A stretch of 64,000 nucleotides of DNA from Aldehydirespirator sp965116865 (lineage in GTDB: Bacteria > Actinomycetota > Acidimicrobiia > Acidimicrobiales > Aldehydirespiratoraceae). The first letter of the stretch is position 1; each line of letters starts with the position of its first letter. The position numbers and the translations under genes were made by a program. The notes under the pieces were generated by a model. That model made no database searches and was not told the origin of the DNA. It saw only the letters and a list, made by a program, of their open reading frames with translations. Below, piece by piece: positions 38,209 through 46,399 of this stretch. The stretch lies in assembly GCA_965116865.1 (NCBI GenBank), contig OZ220727.1:744001-808000 (forward strand). Direction: 5' to 3'.

Positions 38209-38418
38209 GCGCCGGAGCGAGCTTCGGCTGCCGCGTCCGCTGCTGCAACGTCTCGCGCTCCTCGTCGCTCAACACGGCCGCCACCGTCGGCCGTCCACGT
38301 CGCGCGTCCACCGTCGCCGGGTGGGGGTGCACAGTGAGAGGATGTTATGTTTGAGGTCGGCGTTCGACCCGCTCGGCCGCACCGCCGTCGGGGGAGCCTG
38401 TAATAGTGGGAGGTTGTT
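38209..38418. other. Intergenic region with duplicated gene-start block, 72 nt apart
   Basis: AGTGAGAGGATGTTATGTTTG (38335 onward; only 20 bases shown matter) resembles AGTGGGAGGTTGTTGTGTCT at 38406 onward. The ATG at 38347 and the real GTG start at 38419 are exactly 72 nt apart; the upstream frame stops after 18 codons. The block includes a Shine-Dalgarno-like GAGAGG/GGGAGG. Confidence 0.65.
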
Positions 38419-41067
38419 GTGTCTGAGGCAGCAGAGAGTCGGCCGTCGCTGGGGGTGGGGGCGGCGTCTTGTGGCGTGGTCGTGATGGTGCCGCGCCGGG
38501 GGGTGGGGGCTGTGGCTGTGTTTGTGGCTGCTGCGCTGATCGCGGTGCTGTTGTCTGTGCCGGTGTCGGCGCAGGCGCTGTCGGGTGGTGCCACGCTCGA
38601 CGGCATCACGGTGGCTGGTGGGGCTCTGTCGCCGGAGTTCTCTTCGGATGTGCGTTTCTATCGTGTGGGTGTCGCCCACGATGAGGATCAGGCGACGGTA
38701 GGGTTCACCAGGGGCCATCCCGGCCAGGCGGTGGCCTTCGAGGACGGTTCAGGCTGGGTTCTCGCTGACGCTGACGTCGGCGAGGTCGGTCATCAAGTGG
38801 ACTTGGCCTACGGCGTCAACACGGTGAAGCTGGTCGTCACGCCCGCCGACGCCGCTGCCGACGCCGCGACCTACACCCTGTCCATTGTGCGGGCCGTGCC
38901 CGAAGGGGTGGTCGGAGTGTCTGCGGACTGGGCCCCGGCGGGGTTGGACGGCCGGCCCGTCGGCGACAGCGTGGGCGTTCTGATGTTCGACTCGACACCG
39001 TTGACGGTGCGCGAGGGCTCGCACGCGAGTTATGGGGTGAAGTTGTCGGAGCAGCCGACGGGGGACGTGTCGGTGGAGGTGTCTGTGCCCGGCGGCGACA
39101 GCAGTGATCTGGTGCTGGTGGCAGGTGCGGCGTCGGTGTCTGTGTCGGGTTCGGGGTCGGTGCTGGCGTTGACGTTCAGCAGCAGCGACTGGGACACGTT
39201 CCAGTCCGTGACAGTGGGCGCCGGTGACGACGACGACGTCGGCGACGACTCTGAGAGGCTGGCGCATGCGGCGTCGGGCGGCGGCTATGACAACGTGTCG
39301 GCGGAGGTGATGGTGACGGTCGACGACGACGACACCGGCGGGTTGGAGTTCGACCCCGGCGTGGGGCATCTGGGGGTGTTTGAGGGATATGCGAGCAGCT
39401 ATCGGGTGAAGTTGTCGAATCTGCCGTCGGGAGATGTGACGGTGAGGGTCGCTTCGCTTGCGGACAGTGATCTGGTGTTGTCGTCGGCGGCGGGGGTGTC
39501 GGTGTCGGTGTCGGGGGAGGGGTCGGTGCTGGTGTTGACGTTCACGACGGACGATTGGGACACCTATCAGTCGGTGAAGGTGCATGCCGACTACGACGCC
39601 GACCCCGTCGTAGATGTGGTGACGTTGCGCCACAGCGCGTCGGGCGGCGACTACATGGCGTCGGGTGATTTTATGGTGAAGGTCATCGACACCGTCGGGT
39701 TGGAGTTCGCTCCGACGTCGGTGTCTGTGGTTGAGGGTTCGAGCACCGAGTATGGGGTGAGGTTGTCGAATCGGCCGTCGGGGGATGTGACGGTGAGGGT
39801 CGCTTCGCTTGCGGACAGTGATCTGGTGTTGTCGTTGTCGGCGGGGGTGTCGGTGTCGGTGTCGGGGGAGGGGTCGGTGCTGGTGTTGACGTTCACGACG
39901 CGCGATTGGGACACCTATCAGTCGGTGAAGGTGCATGCCGACCACGACGACGATGTCGGCGACGACAAGGTGACGCTGCGCCACGACGCGTCGGGCGACG
40001 ACTATGGCGTGTCGGGCGACGTGTCGGTGACGGTCACAGACGGCGACGTCGGCGCGCTGGATTTCACGGGCGCGCCGGTGTCTGTGGTTGAGGGTTCGAG
40101 CGTCGAGTATGGGGTGAGGTTGTCGAATCGGCCGTCGGGGGATGTGGCGGTGAGGGTCGCTTCGCTTGCGGACAGTGATCTGGTGTTGTCGTTGTCGGCG
40201 GGGGTGTCGGTGTCGGTGTCGGGGGAGGGGTCGGTGCTGGTGTTGACGTTCACGACGGACGATTGGGACACCTATCAGTCGGTGAAGGTGCATGCCGACC
40301 ACGACGACGATGTCGGCGACGACAAGGTGACGCTGCGCCACGACGCGTCGGGCGGCGGCTATGACAGCGTGTCGGATGATGTGGAGGTGACGGTCGACGA
40401 CGACGACTCACCGCCGCCGCCTCCTCCTCCTCCTCCGCAGCCGCCGCCTCCGCCGCCGCAGCAGCAGCCGCCGCCGCCGCAGCAGCAGCCGCCGCCTCCG
40501 TCTCTGCAGTCTGGGGTGTTCGTCGACGTGGCTGCCGACAGCGTCCACAGGTCGGCCATCGAAACGATTTTCCACAGTGGCATCACTGTCGGCTGCGGCG
40601 ACGACCCGCTGCGCTTCTGTCCGGACCTGCCCGTCACCAGGGCTCAGATGGCCAGCTTCCTGCATCGGGCGCTCGGCTTGGGTGACGCGCCGCGGCCTGC
40701 AGGCTTCGTCGATGTGGACCCGCAGAGCACCCACGCGGCCGCCATCGACGCGTTGCGCCACGCCGGGATCACAGCGGGCTGCGGCGACGACCCGCTGCGC
40801 TTCTGTCCGGACCTGCCCGTCACCAGGGCTCAGATGGCCAGCTTCCTGCATCGGGCGCTCGGCTCAGCAGACGCTGCGCAGTCCGCGGGCTTCGTCGATG
40901 TGGACCCGCAGAGCACCCACGCGGCCGCCATCGACGCCCTGTACCACAGAGGCGTCACCAAGGGCTGCGGCAGCGACCCGCTGCGCTACTGCCCGCACCA
41001 GCATCTCACACGGGCTCAGATGGCCAGCCTCCTGCGACGCGCCCTCAACCTGGGCACAACCACATAA
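38419..41067 (+). CDS. Secreted repeat protein with C-terminal SLH domains
   Basis: An 882-residue surface protein. A hydrophobic segment (about residues 28-52) ending SVPVSAQA is a signal peptide. A cadherin-like beta-sandwich domain follows (ATLDGITVAGGALSPEF...). Then come four about 110-residue beta modules with the pattern VxEGSxxxYGVRLSNRPSGDV and TFTTDDWDTYQSVKVHA, ending in acidic VTVDDDD; the DNA of the last three is nearly identical. A 30-residue Pro/Gln linker leads to three SLH domains (FVDV...HAAAIDAL...GITxGCG...LTRAQMASFL), each with paired Cys. SLH domains bind pyruvylated wall polymers, so this is probably an S-layer-anchored adhesin. GTG 38419 has GGGAGG six nt upstream. Confidence 0.85.
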   Translation: MSEAAESRPSLGVGAASCGVVVMVPRRGVGAVAVFVAAALIAVLLSVPVSAQALSGGATLDGITVAGGALSPEFSSDVRFYRVGVAHDEDQATVGFTRGHPGQAVAFEDGSGWVLADADVGEVGHQVDLAYGVNTVKLVVTPADAAADAATYTLSIVRAVPEGVVGVSADWAPAGLDGRPVGDSVGVLMFDSTPLTVREGSHASYGVKLSEQPTGDVSVEVSVPGGDSSDLVLVAGAASVSVSGSGSVLALTFSSSDWDTFQSVTVGAGDDDDVGDDSERLAHAASGGGYDNVSAEVMVTVDDDDTGGLEFDPGVGHLGVFEGYASSYRVKLSNLPSGDVTVRVASLADSDLVLSSAAGVSVSVSGEGSVLVLTFTTDDWDTYQSVKVHADYDADPVVDVVTLRHSASGGDYMASGDFMVKVIDTVGLEFAPTSVSVVEGSSTEYGVRLSNRPSGDVTVRVASLADSDLVLSLSAGVSVSVSGEGSVLVLTFTTRDWDTYQSVKVHADHDDDVGDDKVTLRHDASGDDYGVSGDVSVTVTDGDVGALDFTGAPVSVVEGSSVEYGVRLSNRPSGDVAVRVASLADSDLVLSLSAGVSVSVSGEGSVLVLTFTTDDWDTYQSVKVHADHDDDVGDDKVTLRHDASGGGYDSVSDDVEVTVDDDDSPPPPPPPPPQPPPPPPQQQPPPPQQQPPPPSLQSGVFVDVAADSVHRSAIETIFHSGITVGCGDDPLRFCPDLPVTRAQMASFLHRALGLGDAPRPAGFVDVDPQSTHAAAIDALRHAGITAGCGDDPLRFCPDLPVTRAQMASFLHRALGSADAAQSAGFVDVDPQSTHAAAIDALYHRGVTKGCGSDPLRYCPHQHLTRAQMASLLRRALNLGTTT

Positions 41068-41180
41068 ACGCCGGTTGCTCGGATTGTTCGCAAGCGCATC
41101 GGGTATCGCGGGCGGCACTCCGGTCGGTGGACAACGCTCGGCTGCCGAGCACGCTCATGTCACCGTCTCCCGCCCCCTGA

Positions 41181-41233
41181 CCGTTCTTGATGTAGTTGAC
41201 TCCCTGTGAGAGGCACAACTACATCAAGAACGG
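41181..41233. repeat. Perfect 18-bp inverted repeat, 17-nt loop
   Basis: CCGTTCTTGATGTAGTTG at 41181-41198 and its exact complement CAACTACATCAAGAACGG at 41216-41233. It could be two IS ends brought together by deletion, or a terminator for the SLH gene 114 nt upstream. Confidence 0.85.
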
Positions 41234-41350
41234 CCGCGGTTCCCACAGGCGTCGCAGACCTCCGCCACTCCATCGACTCCTGGATCGACAACTGCAATGA
41301 GCACCCGCACCCCTTCGTGTGGCGCAAGACCGTCGACGCGGGCCTGCTCC
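41181..41350 (+). mobile_element. IS630-family transposase C-terminal remnant
   Basis: A 71-codon frame from 41206 contains LRHSIDSWIDNCNEHPHPF and VWRKTVDA, matching the end of IS630-type transposases (helix, then N-x-x-P-x-PF-x-W-x-KT). Everything upstream is gone. It sits just inside a perfect 18-bp inverted repeat (41181-41198 and 41216-41233). Confidence 0.65.
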
Positions 41351-41381
41351 AGCGGCGTGCCGGTGGACTCCGAGCCGTCGG

Positions 41382-42089
41382 TCAGGCCAGCGAGGCGAAC
41401 ACGATCACATTGTCCTGGTAGGACCTTGCGCCGTAGTCGAAATCGCCGCCGCAGGTGATCACTCTCAGCGTCGATGCCTCCGTAGGCCCGTACACCGCTT
41501 CAGTGGGGAACTCTTCCTTGTTGTGGCGCTCGGTGGCCTCGACCACGTAGGTGAGGGTCGAGCCGTCGACCCTTTCGATGTGTATCTCGTCTCCAGGGTC
41601 CATGTACCGCAAGCGGAAGAACACTCCCGGCCCCTCCTTCCGTGAGTCCACATGGCCTACGATCACAGCCGGCCCCGGCTCACCCGGTTCGGGCCCGCCC
41701 AGCCACCAGCCGGTCTGGTCCGGATCCTCTGGCACCTCCATCGAACCGTCGTCGTTCAAGCCGAGGGGGACTACCGGCGCTTCCACGCCGAGCCGCGGGA
41801 TGCGGATGACAGCGGGGAAGGGTGCCTGCATCCGGGTGTCGGCGGACGCGTCCTGGCGCGAGTCGTCCGTCAGAGGCGCATTGTTTCTGGCGGCCGCGGC
41901 GGCAGCGGCGACGAGGGTCGTGTCCGCGTGGCTGGCGGACGCTGGGGTGTCGACGGTGCTCGAAAGCGTCGACGGCGGACTGGCAGGCGCCGGAACGGCG
42001 TCGGCGCCGCAGGACGCGACGGCGGCCGCGGCGATGAGAGCCGCAGCCGCCGTGCGCAGTGTTGCCGCCGAGGTCCCGGTGTTCGACAC
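41382..42089 (-). CDS. Class E/F-like sortase, lipoprotein-type signal
   Basis: A 235-residue sortase. The N-terminal AAAALIAAAAVASCG holds a lipobox-like V-A-S-C, so it may be a lipoprotein. A low-complexity Ala/Ser/Thr linker precedes the beta-barrel: IRIPRLGVEAPVVPLG, catalytic His in VIVGHVDS, catalytic Cys in LRVITCGG and catalytic Arg in ARSYQDNVIVFA. These proteins cut sorting signals and join them to the wall or another nucleophile. It lies 33 nt after the anchored secreted protein encoded at 42123-42713, its likely client. Start is GTG 42089. Confidence 0.9.
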   Translation of the reverse strand: MSNTGTSAATLRTAAAALIAAAAVASCGADAVPAPASPPSTLSSTVDTPASASHADTTLVAAAAAAARNNAPLTDDSRQDASADTRMQAPFPAVIRIPRLGVEAPVVPLGLNDDGSMEVPEDPDQTGWWLGGPEPGEPGPAVIVGHVDSRKEGPGVFFRLRYMDPGDEIHIERVDGSTLTYVVEATERHNKEEFPTEAVYGPTEASTLRVITCGGDFDYGARSYQDNVIVFASLA

Positions 42090-42122
42090 GAACTTTCCGC
42101 CCCCCAGCGGTTGGGATGGTCG

Positions 42123-42713
42123 TTAGGTGTTGCGATGAGCGACTAGCGCAGCCCCGCCGAGCAGGACCACGGCCGCGAGGGTGGCGGCAAGCGGGACGGC
42201 CGCGCTGTCGCCGTCGGAGCCGGCCATGCCGCCGAGGCCAGACTCAATCAGATCCTTCTCCGGAGTCATGTAGTCGCCCATGTCCTCCGCCACGAAGAGG
42301 ATTGGAGCAGCGCTCTCCTGTGTGCGGCCGAAATCGCCCACGCCGAACGCGAAATTGTCCGGTATGTCGTAGGTGACCTCGGCGCTGAAGGTGCCGTCGT
42401 CTCCCACAGTGATGGGAGCACCGATGGGCGAGAGGACGCATGCGGCCTCACTGATGCCCGACACAGCGGCGATGATCTCACTGCGCGACGAGGCGGTCGT
42501 GAGCTGATCGCCGGGAAGGACGCACGGCACGATGAGCACTGTCAAGCCGGCATTCCAGCCCGATCCGGTGAGCGTGAAGGTGTGGGTCCCCGGTCCTTCC
42601 ACGGCTCCCGGATCTGCTGTGACCATCGGCGGGTTCTGAGCCGAGGCCTGGCTCGTCAGCACAAACAGGGCCAACACGCTCACGATGGCTGTCAGTGCCA
42701 TGACTCTCTTCAT
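42123..42713 (-). CDS. Secreted protein with C-terminal membrane anchor, sortase neighbour
   Basis: A 196-residue protein. A signal peptide (LTAIVSVLALFVLTSQASAQ) is followed by a beta-sandwich stretch VTADPGAVEGPGTHTFTLTG and GWNAGLTVLIVPCVLPG, which resembles neocarzinostatin-like or Ig-like modules, with two Cys (PCVLPG, ACVLSP) that may pair. The C-terminus is a hydrophobic helix (PLAATLAAVVLLGGAAL) and a basic tail AHRNT, the form of a cell-wall sorting signal, but no LPxTG is present; the region ahead reads GLGGMAGSDGDS. Function unknown. Confidence 0.75.
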   Translation of the reverse strand: MKRVMALTAIVSVLALFVLTSQASAQNPPMVTADPGAVEGPGTHTFTLTGSGWNAGLTVLIVPCVLPGDQLTTASSRSEIIAAVSGISEAACVLSPIGAPITVGDDGTFSAEVTYDIPDNFAFGVGDFGRTQESAAPILFVAEDMGDYMTPEKDLIESGLGGMAGSDGDSAAVPLAATLAAVVLLGGAALVAHRNT

Positions 42714-42755
42714 AGGTTCTGTCCTTTCGCTGAGACAGTAGCTCTACCTGTGTCC

Positions 42756-42784
42756 ATACAAGCGCCCGATGCACGCCCCGTCAA
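42756..42784 (-). promoter_or_regulatory. Promoter for sortase-cluster operon
   Basis: On the minus strand TTGACG (42784-42779), 17 nt, TTGTAT (42761-42756), followed by a leader of about 40 nt with AAAGGA before ATG 42713. It is one of the few consensus-like -35/-10 pairs in the window. Confidence 0.6.
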
Positions 42785-42839
42785 GCACCCGCGGCCGAGC
42801 GTGAACACGCCGTGCCCTGCGGGATGAGCCGGCGTTGCT

Positions 42840-43480
42840 GCGGAGGTGGCCACGAAGGCCCCTGCCGCGGGTTGCCGCCGATCTCGGCTCGTGGTCTCCG
42901 CCGGACGCGACGGAGCCCCGAGTAGCCTCCCGGCTTGCGCCGCTCAACTTCTCGGGACTCCGATTGCGCCAATCCACCGACCGCCTGATCCCGTCGGACT
43001 CTGCGGCGCTTTGGGGCACGTCCCCGTATCCGGTTCCATGCCCTGACCTCCGCCTCGGACGGCTCCGCGGCATTGGCCCGAATCACCCGGCGGTACCCGT
43101 CGGCACCTCCTGAGACTCCGGTTCTCTCCGGTCCCCGTCGGGATCGGACTCGACCCGGAGCCCCGGCGACACTCTCGCCCGGAGGCGGTTCCAGTGACTC
43201 CCTCGCACACCCGGCGGTGTGCTCGGTCGTCGCCGGGCCTCCCGGCGAGGTGGTCCTTCTCCGATCCTGCGGCCATCCGCCCCCGTCGGGGATTCCTACC
43301 GCTAGCTCGGAGGAGAACCTCCGTGCCCCCGGCTGACCCGCCGGCTCCTGGGAGCCGGCCTGGTTGGCTGGGCGCCCTCTGCGGACCGCTTCACCGATTC
43401 CGTCCCGCTGACTCGGGCACGAGGCCCTCGGCTGCCGGTCCGGCGTCTGGTGTTGCTGCTCACTTCGGACGTTGAGCATC
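42840..43480 (-). ncRNA. Candidate large structured RNA, unassigned
   Basis: About 640 nt with no convincing protein, but an unusual density of local hairpins when read on the minus strand. Examples: GCTCA..TGAGC (43480-43461), GCCGGCTC-CCAG-GAGCCGGC (43359-43340), GGAGG-TTCT-CCTCC (43322-43309), CGCCGGG-AGG-CCCGGCG (43248-43232), GCACACC-GCCG-GGTGTGC (43222-43205), GGCGA..TCGCC (43182-43168), GGTGCC-GACG-GGTACC (43105-43090), CCGAC..GTCGG (near 43000-42975), and a 10-bp stem GAGTCCCGAG/CTCGGGGCTC (42961-42913) enclosing CGGC-GCAA-GCCG, a GNRA tetraloop. Loops are purine-rich on this strand. It does not show conserved RNase P, tmRNA or group II domain V sequences. Confidence 0.45.
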
Positions 43481-43596
43481 TTGCGGGGCTGCGGGCCGGT
43501 TGACAACGCCGGGACGCGAAATCCCCAGCGAAATCCCGAGAATTTCCGAGAAATCCCCAGACGGCGCCGAGTTGTGCACAGCACGGCCCCAGTCTC

Positions 43597-43622
43597 GGGC
43601 GGTTCGGTGCCTCGAACCGCCC
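43597..43622 (-). terminator. 10-bp hairpin after GDPD remnant
   Basis: Perfect arms GGGCGGTTCG (43597-43606) and CGAACCGCCC (43613-43622) with a 6-nt loop, 2 nt past the stop of the minus-strand GDPD remnant. No T-tract follows. Confidence 0.6.
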
Positions 43623-43624
43623 GG

Positions 43625-43865
43625 TCAGGCCTTCCAGCGGCCACGCTCGACCATCACCTGCCGCAGCACCGAGGGGCGGTCGGTCATGATTCCGTCCACC
43701 CCCCATGTCGAGCAGGCGGCGCATCTCGGCCGGGTCGTCGATGGTCCAGACGCGGACCGCGACGCCGCGACGATGGGCCGCAGCCAGCACCGCCGGCCGG
43801 ATCAGCGTCAGCCCTTTGGAGCGGACCGGCACCTGGGCGGCGTGGAAGTCGAAGGGCGCCGGCGC
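43625..43865 (-). pseudogene. C-terminal fragment of glycerophosphodiester phosphodiesterase
   Basis: Minus-strand sequence encodes RPAVLAAAHRRGVAVRVWTI and DDPAEMRRLLDMG, then VDGIMTDRPSVLRQVM, the classic last beta strands of GDPD enzymes (WTVDD...LLxxGVDGIxTDRP). One extra G in a run of six (near 43700) shifts the frame at LDMG. The N-terminal three quarters, with the catalytic His residues, is absent: at 43866 the fragment runs straight into a 72-bp minisatellite. The stop is followed by a strong hairpin, so it was once a normal gene end. Confidence 0.75.
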
Positions 43866-44200
43866 GCCGAGGCGATCATCAGGCGGGCGATGCCGCGGGG
43901 CGGCCAGCGTGCAGGATCCGTACGGACGGGCTGTGGGGCCGAGGCGATCATCAGGCGGGCGATGCCGCGGGGCGGCCAGCGTGCAGGATCCGTACGGACG
44001 GGCTGTGGGGCCGAGGCGGCCAGCAGGCGGGCGATGCCGCGGGGCGGCCAGCGTGCAGGATCCGTACGGACGGGCTGTGGGGCCGAGGCGGCCAGCAGGC
44101 GGGCGATGCCGCGGGGCGGCCAGCGTGCAGGATCCGTACGGACGGGCTGTGGGGCCGAGGCGGCCAGCAGGCGGGCGATGCCGCGGGGTCTCGATCTGCG
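43866..44200. repeat. 72-bp minisatellite, 4.6 copies
   Basis: Units start at 43866, 43938, 44010, 44082 and 44154 (partial). They are identical except that the first two carry GGCGATCATCAGG where the later ones carry GGCGGCCAGCAGG. It lies between the GDPD remnant and the pyk promoter. Confidence 0.95.
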
Positions 44201-44260
44201 GGTTGCGGGCTGTGGGCGCATCGCGCGGGCGGTGCGTTATTCCCAGGTGCTCGCCGCCGG

Positions 44261-44266
44261 TAGCGT
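44261..44266 (+). promoter_or_regulatory. -10 box for leaderless pyk
   Basis: TAGCGT, 7 nt before ATG 44274. Confidence 0.5.
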
Positions 44267-44273
44267 TGCGGGC

Positions 44274-45707
44274 ATGCAGCGCCGCACGAAGATCGTCGCC
44301 ACCATCGGTCCGTCCAGCGAGGACGAGTCCACGCTGCGCGACATGATTGCAGCGGGAATGGACGTGGCCCGCATCGGCCTGGCCCACGGAACCCTCGACG
44401 AGGCCGTCGAGCGCTACCGGCGCCTCCGCCGGGTCTCCGAGCAGGAGAGCCGGCCGGTGGGGATCCTCGTGGACCTTCCCGGACCGAAGGTGAGGACGGC
44501 CAGCTTCGGCGAGGATCCGATTCCGTTCCATACCGGCAGCATCGTCGAGATGTTGGTCGGCGGAGACCGCTCGACCGGCAGCGTCGTCGAGGTGGACTAC
44601 GAGGGCCTGATGGACGACGTGCTGGTGGGCGACAGCCTCGACGTGGGCGACGGCCGGGTGGTGCTCGATGCGATCGACAAGGGCGGCGACCGGCTCAAAG
44701 TGCGTGTCGTGCACGGCGGCGTCCTGTCGGGCTGCCCCGGCGTGCATATTCCCGCCGACCGGCTGCGGATGTCCACGCCGACCCCCAGCGACCTGGCGGC
44801 GCTCGACGCCTTCATCGAACTCGGTGTGGACATGGTGGCCGTCTCGTTCGTGCGCTCCGCCCACGACATCCGACGGGCCGGCGTCGAGCCCCATCCTCGG
44901 GGGCCGCTGGTGATCGCCAAGATCGAGACGAGGGCCGCGGTGCAGAACCTGGCCGGCATCATCGACGCCGCCGGGGCGATCATGGTGGCCCGCGGCGACC
45001 TCGGCAGCGAGTGCAGCATCGAGGAGCTGCCTCACTTGCAGAAGCAGATCATCCGACAGTGCATCGCGGGCGGCCGGCCGGTGATCACCGCCACGCAGAT
45101 GCTCGAGTCGATGGTGTCGCGCCCGTCGCCCACCCGGGCCGAGGCCAGCGATGTGGCCAACGCCGTCTTCGACGGATCGTCGGCGTTGATGCTCTCGGGC
45201 GAGACCGCCGTCGGGACCGATCCCGCGAACGTGGTGCGCACCATGGACCGCATCGCCCAGCGGGCCGACGAGGAGTTCGACTACGGGCTGTGGGCCGAGC
45301 GTCTCGCCGAACTGCGCATGACCGACGACTCGAGCCACGACGCCGCGTCCATCACCGACGCCATGACCCTGGCGGCCTGGCGGGCCGCCGACGGGCTCGG
45401 GATCTCTACCATCCTGGTCATCTCCGGCACCGGCTTCACCGTGCGGTCGATGGCCCGGTTCCGGCCCCAGGCCCGGATCGTCGGCCTGTCCCACAACTTC
45501 AGGACCGTGCAGCAGCTCACCCTCAGCTGGGGCACCACGCCGATGCAGGTCGAGGACATGGGCTCCAACGAGGAGATGGTCCGCCAAGCGGTGGCCATGG
45601 CCCGCGACCGCGACTTCGCGCGCTCCGGCGAGATCGTCGCCGTGCTCGCCGGCGCGGACAACCGGTCCCGCAGCGCCAACGTGCTCCGCTTGGAGCGCGT
45701 CCCCTGA
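44274..45707 (+). CDS. pyk: Pyruvate kinase, K+-independent-type site
   Basis: A 477-residue enzyme of normal length that transfers phosphate from phosphoenolpyruvate to ADP. It has KIVATIGPSS, the catalytic-lysine strand VIAKIETRAAVQNL, MVARGDLGSE, ATQMLESMVSRPSPTRAEASD and an intact C-terminal effector domain. Two positions differ from the textbook enzyme: the K+ site, usually RLNFSHG, reads RIGLAHG, so the Asn and Ser ligands are Gly and Ala; and GPxxR carries Lys (GPKVRT), the residue that replaces K+ in K+-independent kinases. ATG 44274 is chosen from its -10 box; the open frame extends far upstream through the minisatellite. Confidence 0.93.
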   Translation: MQRRTKIVATIGPSSEDESTLRDMIAAGMDVARIGLAHGTLDEAVERYRRLRRVSEQESRPVGILVDLPGPKVRTASFGEDPIPFHTGSIVEMLVGGDRSTGSVVEVDYEGLMDDVLVGDSLDVGDGRVVLDAIDKGGDRLKVRVVHGGVLSGCPGVHIPADRLRMSTPTPSDLAALDAFIELGVDMVAVSFVRSAHDIRRAGVEPHPRGPLVIAKIETRAAVQNLAGIIDAAGAIMVARGDLGSECSIEELPHLQKQIIRQCIAGGRPVITATQMLESMVSRPSPTRAEASDVANAVFDGSSALMLSGETAVGTDPANVVRTMDRIAQRADEEFDYGLWAERLAELRMTDDSSHDAASITDAMTLAAWRAADGLGISTILVISGTGFTVRSMARFRPQARIVGLSHNFRTVQQLTLSWGTTPMQVEDMGSNEEMVRQAVAMARDRDFARSGEIVAVLAGADNRSRSANVLRLERVP

Positions 45708-45895
45708 ATGTGCCGCGGCCGAGCGGTCCGCTCATCTGCTGGGAGGCCGAGCGCGAAGACCCGTGCCGAGGGCGGTCTCCGCGGGGCGGACAGCGAGGCC
45801 GCGGCCCGGGCAGCGCTCAGGTTGCAGCGCACGAGAGCGGGAACGACAACCCCGAACCCGATGCGCTCGTGAACGATCGGCGCTAGCGCCAAGCC
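45708..45895. other. Intergenic DNA with a stray copy of the 75-bp repeat core
   Basis: No gene. CTCAGGTTGCAG and GAGCGGGAACGACA (about 45817-45850) match the 19626 minisatellite unit with changes. A 12-nt palindrome GGCGCTAGCGCC follows at about 45879-45890. Confidence 0.5.
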
Positions 45896-46399
45896 CTAGC
45901 CGCAGCTGGGATTGACGTCCGCGGGCACGGCGGCGGATCGATCCGGGGAGGCTCCCGCGGCCCTGATCTAGCCGCAGCTGGGATTGGCGTCCGCGGGCAC
46001 GGCGGCGGATCGATCCGGGGAGGCTCCCGCGGCCCTGATCTAGCCGCAGCTGGGATTGGCGTCCGCGGGCACGGCGGCGGATCGATCCGGGGAGGCTCCC
46101 GCGGCCCTGATCTAGCCGCAGCTGGGATTGGCGTCCGCGGGCACGGCGGCGGATCGATCCGGGGAGGCTCCCGCGGCCCTGATCTAGCCGCAGCTGGGAT
46201 TGGCGTCCGCGGGCACGGCGGCGGATCGATCCGGGGAGGCTCCCGCGGCCCTGATCTAGCCGCAGCTGGGATTGGCGTCCGCGGGCACGGCGGCGGATCG
46301 ATCCGGGGAGGCTCCCGCGGCCCTGATCTAGCCGCAGCTGGGATTGGCGTCCGCGGGCACGGCGGCGGATCGATCCGGGGAGGCTCCCGCGGCCCTGAT
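45896..46399. repeat. 72-bp minisatellite, seven copies of a gene's 3' end
   Basis: Units start CTAGCCGCAGCTGGGATTG at 45896 and every 72 bp to 46328. On the minus strand each unit contains the last codons and stop of the adjoining gene (AVPADANPSCG, stop) plus about 36 nt of downstream sequence. The gene's own end at 46400 (AVPADVNPNCG, stop) differs slightly. The outermost copy shares the GACGTC variant with the gene. Confidence 0.95.

Noticed and set aside
40430..40500. Pro/Gln codon tract as a separate repeat element
   Set aside because: It is the linker of the SLH protein, in frame and compositionally ordinary for such linkers.
42840..43480. RNase P RNA, tmRNA or group II intron at the structured tract
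   Set aside because: A GGTGAAGCGG word recalls RNase P but the GAGGAAAGTCC and ACAGAA signatures are missing; no tmRNA tag or T-loop end; no domain V. Long open frames here are Arg/Pro/Gly-rich and look non-coding.
43500..44273. Upstream start for pyk
   Set aside because: The frame is open only because the 72-bp units are multiples of three; ATG 44274 has family-standard sequence directly after it and a -10 box.
43302..45587. Long minus-strand frame opposite pyk that also covers the GDPD fragment
   Set aside because: Only its last part (43625-43865) has protein similarity; the rest is the antisense of pyk and of the minisatellite.
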